DNA of 64,000 nucleotides from Haemonchus contortus (Eukaryota > Nematoda > Chromadorea > Rhabditida > Trichostrongylidae): the NCBI GenBank assembly GCA_000469685.2, contig LS997565.1:21807740-21871739 (forward strand). Reading direction: 5' to 3'. The position numbers and the translations under genes are program-made. Below, in pieces: positions 57,101 through 64,000 of the stretch. The notes below the pieces were generated by a model. The model was given only the letters and a program-made list of their open reading frames with translations, had not been told where the DNA came from and did not search any database. Positions within the stretch are counted from its first letter, which is position 1; each line of letters starts with the position of its first letter.

Positions 57101-58902
57101 TTCATTCTGAATTATAACTTTTCATATAAAACGGAATTTCCAGAGAAATACGCGATTCATGACTATTATGGACCTGATGCCACCATACTTTTGATATTTT
57201 TGTTTTCAAGGTAAGGTGAGAAAATTTATTTCTCCGCGGATGTGAAGCAATTTTGACGGTCTGTGGAAAATGTAGTTGGGGGGGGCACCCATCCGAAGGT
57301 CAGTATATGAAGAAATGAACTCAGCCTAACGTGTCGATCCTTGTTATATTGGCACTGTATCGGATGCGTAGAAGTTGATGGGAACCGACCACCTTAGCTC
57401 TTTTATGCGGTTTCAGCTAAGAAATATAGTTTCCCATATAAGCCTAGGTAGGGTAGGAGCACCTGGGTGGCGTGGATGATTACCTCGTGCAAAAAAAGGA
57501 GGGAAACTTGCCCACCGCGGTGCTCCTTCCCTACGAAAGCCTTCATTTGAAAACTGGCATGTCCGAGATATAACACGGCATAACGCGTTTCATTGAATTC
57601 ATTTCTTGATATGCTAGCCTTTGAATGGGTGGCCCCCCTAACTACATTTTCACCTGATGGTCTCACTAATGGTAAGTCTGACACTTTCGAGTGGGTCAAA
57701 CGTTTTGTAATGTATGAACTCCAATCACAACGATTCTGACTCATAAAAAATGTTTGTCACTGTTAGAATGAAATAGTGATTCAGGGACAGGATTTCATTA
57801 CTCACGAATTCATAATCGAGCAAATAGGATCCTTCACTGAATCACAAACCTTGCTGGGTAGCGGTAGTAATCCAATAGCAAGATATGAACAAAATTCTCA
57901 TTTGCTTGTCGTAGTGCAGCTAATTGATCCCTATCAAAGCACTTACCACCCACTTTTATTACCCTACTCTACCGTCCAGTCTTATCGAATGAAACATACT
58001 GAACAATCAAAGCTACATCGCAAATATCGAAGACGTTAGGATTTTGATCGGTAAGTGACCTCTCCTAGGTCCCTTATCTTCTATTATCAGTTATGATCAG
58101 TCCCTGTCACCGAGTACCTCTGATCCCGTCATATCCTACAACACTTATTAAAATGCTGAGATTCACTGTCTATACGAAAAGTATAATCCAACCCAATTTT
58201 TAACGCTCTAGGTTCACGTAAACAGAAGTAATGAATTTTGCAGAAGCAAATTTCAATCGCGGCACGCTCCGCCCTTGTGATCGGAGCCCGGTTCTGCCAC
58301 CCACCATAAGTGTTCCCATCCTGCTTCCTGTACTCCTACCAAGTTTGAACGCTCTAGGTCTACGGGGACAGGAGTTGTGAATTTTGGTCAAACACACACA
58401 CCGACACACACACAAACACACAAACACCGACCAACCAACAGACACACCTAGCGAATTATATATAGTAGGTTACCCATTCGAAGCTTTGGTTGCCTACGAT
58501 TGAACCTTTCTCGAGTCACAATTTTCGGAATGAGGCAGCAACAGATCGAAACATTTAACCATGGGCATAAGCATCGACCCAGACTGAAACCGCCTGCAGT
58601 CCTGTCAGTCCTTTGCCAAATTTCAAGTTCCGAAAAGTACCATTCGTTCCAAAGAAGAAGCGGCCGGTTTGCCAATTATTTACAACTCTGTCCTAAGACG
58701 GAGGGAAGCCCCGGCGTTAGCCAAGCAACCCGACTGGTGTATGAGGAAAAGATGAAAACCAATTCTAGTCATGAGGAAAAGACGAAGAAGATGCGAATTC
58801 GCGTTTTTTCCGTAAATTCTGGATAATTAGGATGGTTACTGGCTACAAAATTCGATCGTTATTTCCTACTATATATACGTAAAATCTCAAGAGATCCTGT
58901 AT

Positions 58903-59170
58903 TCATTCTCGTGAAAGGTCGCATCCAGGGAAGTAGTCGATCGATTTGCTCAAAGATGAATTATTGTTCACCAGTTCAATTTTTCGACAAGGAGTCTTGA
59001 ACTTTGCTCTAAAGACTTTGCAGAAGTTACTTACTTTGATCTGAGTGCTTGCCATCTTCGCACTGCGCTGTGTCCCACGGCCATAAAACCGAGGATGCTG
59101 GGCCAAACGAGGGAACTTCCTAGCAAACCAACCCACAGCACCAGATAGGATGGCGGTGGCTGCCTAGTAA
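58903..59170 (-). other. exon-like ORF in the duplicated block, copy B left
   Basis: Same as 37826-38090 with indels; here the sequence near RFYGRGTQRSAKMA is out of frame relative to the other two copies. Confidence 0.25.
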
Positions 59171-59496
59171 ATGTTATAGGCGTGCTTCACCTAGTCTATC
59201 AACTGCACCAATACGTTCAAACGGCCGTGGCCGTGGGTCTTGAAACAGAGCGAAATGGCCACGGTCGCATTGTGCGGCCCTTAAGTTCCTACCGTTGTTG
59301 CGTAATGGGATGAATCCCTGAACCATTCGGGTTTAATAAAAACAATGAACGGCTACTCAATTATTGAGGTGAAAGATACCATTATAAAATAATCAAGTAC
59401 TGTGTTTCAAAAAGTGTGGCGAGATTAAAAAACGAAATGAATTGTTGTACGTTGACCTTGACTGTGCCCTGCAGTGTAGAAGAGCGGGGGTCAAGA

Positions 59497-59924
59497 TTAC
59501 TTCACGATCTGACTCAATGATCGTTGAGATCCAAATCTGCCGTGAGCAATCTTGACCACAGCCGCCATAACCTCCTTCGATCCTCTGAAAATCAGTGAAT
59601 TTTCAAAGTCGTTCAAGAAGAAAGAGCCCAGGAAGCTCGACATCGGGTGAGACTCAAAGTTGCATCTGTGATCTCCAATAAAACAACTACTTCTACTCGA
59701 GCCGATATCGTGAACATATCCCCTTAACTTCATCCCCCAACATTATAATAGTGCATCCACAGCTCAGCACAAGAAAAATTCAATTCAAGTGGAAGTGTAA
59801 TCAGTAAGATCATGATGAGAACATGACTCATCAAATGCATCGTACGATCGAGCCTATGCATGGTTTTGAATGGTCTGAATGATATCCAGGCTTGGAAAAC
59901 GGAGCTTATCAATTGATCACACAT
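59497..59924 (-). pseudogene. conserved hypothetical secreted-type protein, copy 3 (extra indels)
   Basis: Signal-like ORF 59730-59924 is intact. The downstream ORF breaks after NSLIFRGSK because of several one-base differences around 59500-59575 that are absent from the other three copies. Probably unpolished sequence rather than biology. Confidence 0.4.
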
Positions 59925-59965
59925 TGAAAGATTATTTATTAGTGCGGATAATAGGTGTCAGAATG

Positions 59966-60592
59966 TTACCAGCAAGTATTACACATTTGGCGGCATAATT
60001 TTTCCGCAATGTCTTTATTTTCGCATTGTCCTCGTTCGTACAACTCGTAACACGTCTTACCACCTAATGTGTTGTTACAGCCCTGAAATTGATCGTACAC
60101 CAGAAAACTGAATGCCCTTCAGATTCATGCTGTTCTGCTACAGTAAAGTGATTGAACTTCTGACGTGTCAAACACGAGATCAAATTGATCCTGCAGTATT
60201 CAAAAGCATAAAATTGTACCTTATCAAGTATGGCTCTAGTTCGTTCAGGCTGCACGGTATCGCACCACTCACAGGTTTTGGCACAGTGCCATTTCGTAAA
60301 ACTAACAAATCTTCCCATTTGGCATTCTCCATTTTTTCTTATACGCTTACAAATTCCTGCTGGATCCTCGTCCTCACATAACTGGAATGAATGACGTGGT
60401 ATATAATCCAATTCTGTTGAGATTTGAGCATTTTCCAGAAGCAACAGCTAATCTGCTATGTCTTCGCCTCCGAAGGTCTCTCACGTACCGAATAGAGGCT
60501 GACATTGATTGTACTCATTGCATTGCGCTTACCTCTGCATCAGCCGTGAAGGCGTTGAAGAGCACAAAAATATAGACATACCAGAGAACCAT
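59966..60592 (-). CDS. tandem ShKT-domain secreted peptide, copy 3
   Basis: Exons 60533-60592, 60220-60381 and 59966-60082 (minus). Same 112-residue protein as copy 2, including the Asp variant (CDTVQPE) and an intact five-A signal exon. Lies in the left arm of IR2. TATA box at 60632-60639. Confidence 0.85.
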
Positions 60593-60631
60593 TGCGAAAT
60601 CGGATGAACGGATATTGAGCGTTTGGCGCAT

Positions 60632-60639
60632 CTTTTATA
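60632..60639 (-). promoter_or_regulatory. TATA box of ShKT gene copy 3
   Basis: TATAAAAG on the minus strand, 40 bases upstream of the start codon. Confidence 0.6.
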
Positions 60640-61310
60640 TGGTGGAATTCCCGCTGGAAATGAACCTCCTTGTCCTTGTTGTGTCCTTGTTGCAGGTGTT
60701 CGGCTACAGCAGAGCAGGGTTTTCCGCTAATTAAGGGAACGGCGACATTGTGTGACGTTAAACAACCGACGCGCAAAATAAATCATCCCCAACTTTTTTT
60801 AAAAACTTATTTGCTTGTAGTATGAAGTTTTTTCAGAGGTGACAACAGTGCGTTTAGGTGTTGTATATCATTCAATTAGCCTCGCTGACCTCGTCAAAAC
60901 ACTTCAACCATATGACGTGAAGATGAAATAATCCAATGACATGCTTCTGTTTGAGCGCTTGAAACGAAGTTTATTAATTCGTTTCTTTGTTGTTTGTGTT
61001 TTTGCGTGTTAGTTTTGACTTCGCCAGATTTTTATTGGACTTCCCAAATAGAGAGTCTAACGTGAAAAGTCCGACGCACAAAACAAATTGTCATGATAAA
61101 ATCCACACAACCTACAGGCTCTTCCCGCGAATATTGAGGGAAGGGTGAGTAAAGAACTTGGGGATAATTTATTTTGCGCGTGGGTTGTTTAACGTCAGAC
61201 AATGTCGCCGTTCCCTTAATTAGCGGAAAACCCTGCTCTGCTGTAGTTGAACACCTGCAACAAGGACACAACAAGGGCAAGGAGGTTCATTTCCAGCGGG
61301 AATTCCACCA

Positions 61311-61318
61311 TATAAAAG
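61311..61318 (+). promoter_or_regulatory. TATA box of ShKT gene copy 4
   Basis: TATAAAAG, 39 bases before the ATG at 61358. Confidence 0.6.
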
Positions 61319-61357
61319 ATGCGCCAAACGCTCAATATCCGTTCATCCGATTTCGCA

Positions 61358-61984
61358 ATGGTTCTCTGGTATGTCTATATTTTTGTGCTCTTCAACGCCT
61401 TCACGGCTGATGCAGAGGTAAGCGCAATGCAATGAGTACAATCAATGTCAGCCTCTATTCGGTACGTGAGAGACCTTCGGAGGCGAAGACATAGCAGATT
61501 AGCTGTTGCTTCTGGAAAATGCTCAAATCTCAACAGAATTGGATTATATACCACGTCATTCATTCCAGTTATGTGAGGACGAGGATCCAGCAGGAATTTG
61601 TAAGCGTATAAGAAAAAATGGAGAATGCCAAATGGGAAGATTTGTTAGTTTTACGAAATGGCACTGTGCCAAAACCTGTGAGTGGTGCGAGACCGTGCAG
61701 CCTGAACGAACTAGAGCCATACTTGATAAGGTACAATTTTATGCTTTTGAATACTGCAGGATCAATTTGATCTCGTGTTTGACACGTCAGAAGTTCAATC
61801 ACTTTACTGTAGCAGAACAGCATGAATCTGAAGGGCATTCAGTTTTCTGGTGTACGATCAATTTCAGGGCTGTAACAACACATTAGGTGGTAAGACGTGT
61901 TACGAGTTGTACGAACGAGGACAATGCGAAAATAAAGACATTGCGGAAAAATTATGCCGCCAAATGTGTAATACTTGCTGGTAA
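61358..61984 (+). CDS. tandem ShKT-domain secreted peptide, copy 4
   Basis: Exons 61358-61417, 61569-61730 and 61868-61984. Intact signal peptide, two six-cysteine ShKT domains, and Glu variant (CETVQPE) like copy 1. The downstream AATAAA at 62010-62015 is intact, and the next ORF starts shortly after it at 62026. Head-to-head with copy 3. Confidence 0.85.
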
Positions 61985-62009
61985 CATTCTGACACCTATT
62001 ATCCGCACT

Positions 62010-62015
62010 AATAAA
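62010..62015 (+). terminator. polyadenylation signal AATAAA after ShKT copy 4
   Basis: AATAAA 25 bases after the stop codon. Also present after copies 1 and 3; in copy 2 it is the exact site of the 849 bp insertion. Confidence 0.55.
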
Positions 62016-62025
62016 TAATCTTTCA

Positions 62026-62567
62026 ATGTGTGATCAATTGATAAGCTCCGTTTTCCAAGCCTGGATATCATTCAGACCATTCAAAACCATGCATAGGCTC
62101 GATCGTACGATGCATTTGATGAGTCATGTTCTCATCATGATCTTACTGATTACACTTCCACTTGAATTGAATTTTTCTTGTGCTGAGCTGTGGATGCACT
62201 ATTATAATGTTGGGGGATGAAGTTAAGGGGATATGTTCACGATATCGGCTCGAGTAGAAGTAGTTGTTTTATTGGAGATCACAGATGCAACTTTGAGTCT
62301 CACCCGATGTCGAGCTTCCTGGGCTCTTTCTTCTTGAACGACTTTGAAAATTCACTGATTTTCAGAGGATCGAAGAGGTTAGGCGGCTTGGTCAAGATTG
62401 CTCACGGCCAGATTTTGGATCTCACGATCATTGAGTCAGATCGTGAAGTCCCTAATCTGACCCCGCTCTTCTACACTGCAGGGCACAGTCAAGGTCAACG
62501 TACAACAATTCACTTTCGTTTTTTAATCTCGCCACTTTTTGAAACACAGTACTTGATTATTTTATAA
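62026..62567 (+). CDS. conserved hypothetical secreted-type protein, copy 4
   Basis: Signal-like ORF 62026-62220 (likely start MHRLDRTMHLMSHVLIMILL), then 116-residue ORF 62217-62567 with CFIGDHRCNFESHP, KRLGGLVKIAHGQILDLTII and FETQYLIIL. The two parts overlap by four bases (ATGA) in different frames. It could be a frameshifted gene, or the downstream ORF could be a separate product. Family not recognised; only two cysteines in the downstream part. Confidence 0.45.
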
Positions 62568-62770
62568 TGGTATCTTTCAACTCAATAATTGAGTAGCGCT
62601 CAGTTTTATTAAACCCGAATGGTTCAGGATTATCCCCATTACGCAACAACGGTAGGAACTTAAGGCCGCACAATGCGACCGTGGCCATTTCGCTCTGTTC
62701 AAGACCCACGGCCACGGCCGTTTGAACGTATTGGTGCAGTGATAGACCTAGGTGAAGCACGCCTATGACA

Positions 62771-63038
62771 GTTACTAGCAGCCACCGCCATCCTATCTGG
62801 TGCTGTGGTTTGGTTTGCTAGGAAGTTCCCTCGTTTGGCCCAGCATCCTCGGTTTATGGCCGTGGGACACAGCGCAGTGCGAAGATGGCAAAGCACTCAG
62901 ATCAAAGTAAGTAACTTCTGCAAAGTCTTTAGAGCAAAGTTCAAGACTCCTTGTCGAAAAATTGAACTGGTGAACAATAATTCATCTTTGAGCAAATCGA
63001 TCGACTACTTCCCTGGATGCGACCTTTCACGAGAATGA
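62771..63038 (+). other. exon-like ORF in the duplicated block, copy B right
   Basis: Reads LLAATAILSGAVVWFARKFP then HPRFMAVGHSAVRRWQSTQI, with a GTAAGT donor at 62908. Identical to 37826-38090 reversed. Upstream, MRPWPFRSVQDPRPRPFERI (from 62671) is open in another frame. Unknown. Confidence 0.3.
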
Positions 63039-63184
63039 ATACAGGATCTCTTGAGATTTACGTATATATAGTAGGAAATAACGATCGAATTTTGTAGCCA
63101 GTAACCATCCTAATTATCCAGAATTTACGGAAAAAACGCGAATTCGCATCTTCTTCGTCTTTTCCTCATGACTAGATTGGTTTT

Positions 63185-63725
63185 CATCTTTCCTCATACA
63201 CCAGTCGGGTTGCTTGGCTAACGCCGGGCTTCCCTCCGTCTTAGGACAGAGTTGTAATAATTGGCAAACCGGCCGCTTCTTCTTTGGAACGAATGGTACT
63301 TTTCGGAACTTGAAATTTGGCAAAGGACTGACAGGACTGCAGGCGGTTTCAGTCTGGGTCGATGCTTATGCCCATGGTTAAATGTTTCGATCTGTTGCTG
63401 CTCATTCCGAAAATTGTGACTCGAGAAAGGTTCAATCGTAGGCAACCAAAGCTTCGAATTTTAACCTACTATATATAATTCGCTAGGTGTGTCTGTTGGT
63501 TGGTCGGTGTTTGTGTGTTTGTGTGTGTGTCGGTGTGTGTGTTTGACCAAAATTCACAACTCCTGTCCCCGTAGACCTAGAGCGTTCAAACTTGGTAGGA
63601 GTACAGGAAGCAGGATGGGAACACTTATGGTGGGTGGCAGAACCGGGCTCCGATCACAAGGGGCGGAGCGTGCGCGATTGAAATTTGCTTCTGCAAATTC
63701 ATTACTTCTGTTTACGTGAACCTAG
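63185..63725. repeat. dispersed low-complexity repeat with GT microsatellite, copy B right
   Basis: Reverse complement of 37150-37665: hairpin word near 63225, TATATATAATTCGCTAGG at 63468, GTGT microsatellite 63485-63545, then ACCTAGAGCGTTCAAACTTG units. Confidence 0.8.
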
Positions 63726-64000
63726 AGCGTTAAAATTGGGTTGGATTATACTTTTCGTATAGACAGTGAATCTCAGCATTTTAATAAGTGTTGTAGGATA
63801 TGACGGGATCAGAGGTACTCGGTGACAGGGACTGATCATAACTGATAATAGAAGATAAGGGACCTAGGAGAGGTCACTTACCGATCAAAATCCTAACGTC
63901 TTCGATATTTACGATGTAGCTTTGATTGTTCAGTATGTTTCATTCGATAAGACTGGACGGTAGAGTAGGGTAATAAAAGTGGGTGGTAAGTGCTTTGATA

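Larger units (their letters stand above)
55788..61154. repeat. segmental duplication, copy B
   Basis: Collinear with copy A from 34946, but with many one-base indels and an extra 245 bp (57793-58037). From roughly 59.6 kb inward the palindrome core is in the opposite orientation to copy A. Confidence 0.85.
57940..64000. repeat. palindrome IR2 (arms about 57940-60790 and 61155-64000)
   Basis: The right arm is the reverse complement of the left arm for at least 2.8 kb and continues past the window end. The left arm between 57.9 and 59.6 kb carries extra one-base indels relative to the right arm; from 59.6 kb inward only a few diagnostic substitutions differ. The spacer 60791-61154 equals the IR1 spacer in reverse. 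Confidence 0.9.

Noticed and set aside
57793..58037. Second Helitron insertion
   Set aside because: The edges do not give TC...CTRR in either orientation at the A/A junction, so no class was assigned.

Overview
The window is nuclear DNA of a nematode, most likely a clade V strongylid close to hookworms. The evidence is short-exon, intron-rich genes with nematode-type splice sites (TTTCAG acceptors), tandem ShKT-domain secreted peptides, an ASP-like (SCP/TAPS, venom-allergen-like) gene, and a repeat landscape of RTE and CR1-type non-LTR retrotransposons, mariner and pogo relics, hairpin MITEs and a very abundant low-complexity repeat carrying microsatellites. No bacterial operon, CRISPR array or rRNA is visible.

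Layout. 1-8062: a SINE, then a complete 16-exon PYROXD2-type mitochondrial oxidoreductase gene on the + strand, with a palindrome, a mariner relic and a SINE fragment in its introns. 9880-14090: a decayed CR1-type LINE (minus). 15630-24196: a 1.5 kb inverted duplication carrying the 3' exons of an ASP-like gene; its spacer holds a second CR1-type LINE (minus, 17452 to about 21720) whose ORF1 and ORF2 are both open. The right-hand ASP copy (22042-23812) has a stop-free model; the left-hand copy is truncated. 26572-28125: a hairpin MITE and a SINE. 28522-34936: 3' part of a TDP-43 (TARDBP/tdp-1) homologue on the minus strand; a long intron contains a 2.1 kb terminal-inverted-repeat element with nested fold-back repeats.

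34946 to the end is dominated by a segmental duplication. Copy A (34946 to about 42332) and copy B (55788 to the window end) each begin with the same RTE endonuclease fragment and each contain a large palindrome (IR1 centred near 39.9 kb, IR2 centred near 61.0 kb). Every palindrome arm carries one ShKT-peptide gene and, next to it in the same direction, one conserved hypothetical ORF, giving four copies of each. The ShKT genes of a pair are divergent around a 366 bp spacer. The IR2 core is flipped relative to IR1. In one arm (40929-41777) an 849 bp insert with Helitron-like ends interrupts the unit. Between the duplications lie an RTE element flanked by inverted repeats (44985-50465), a CR1 3' fragment, a pogo relic and a second RTE fragment.

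The real host genes supported here are PYROXD2, the ASP-like gene, the TDP-43 homologue and the ShKT peptides; almost everything else is mobile or duplicated DNA. Many near-identical copies, and the TDP-43 exons, differ from expectation only by single-base indels. Unpolished long-read assembly error therefore competes with pseudogenisation as the explanation for the frame breaks.
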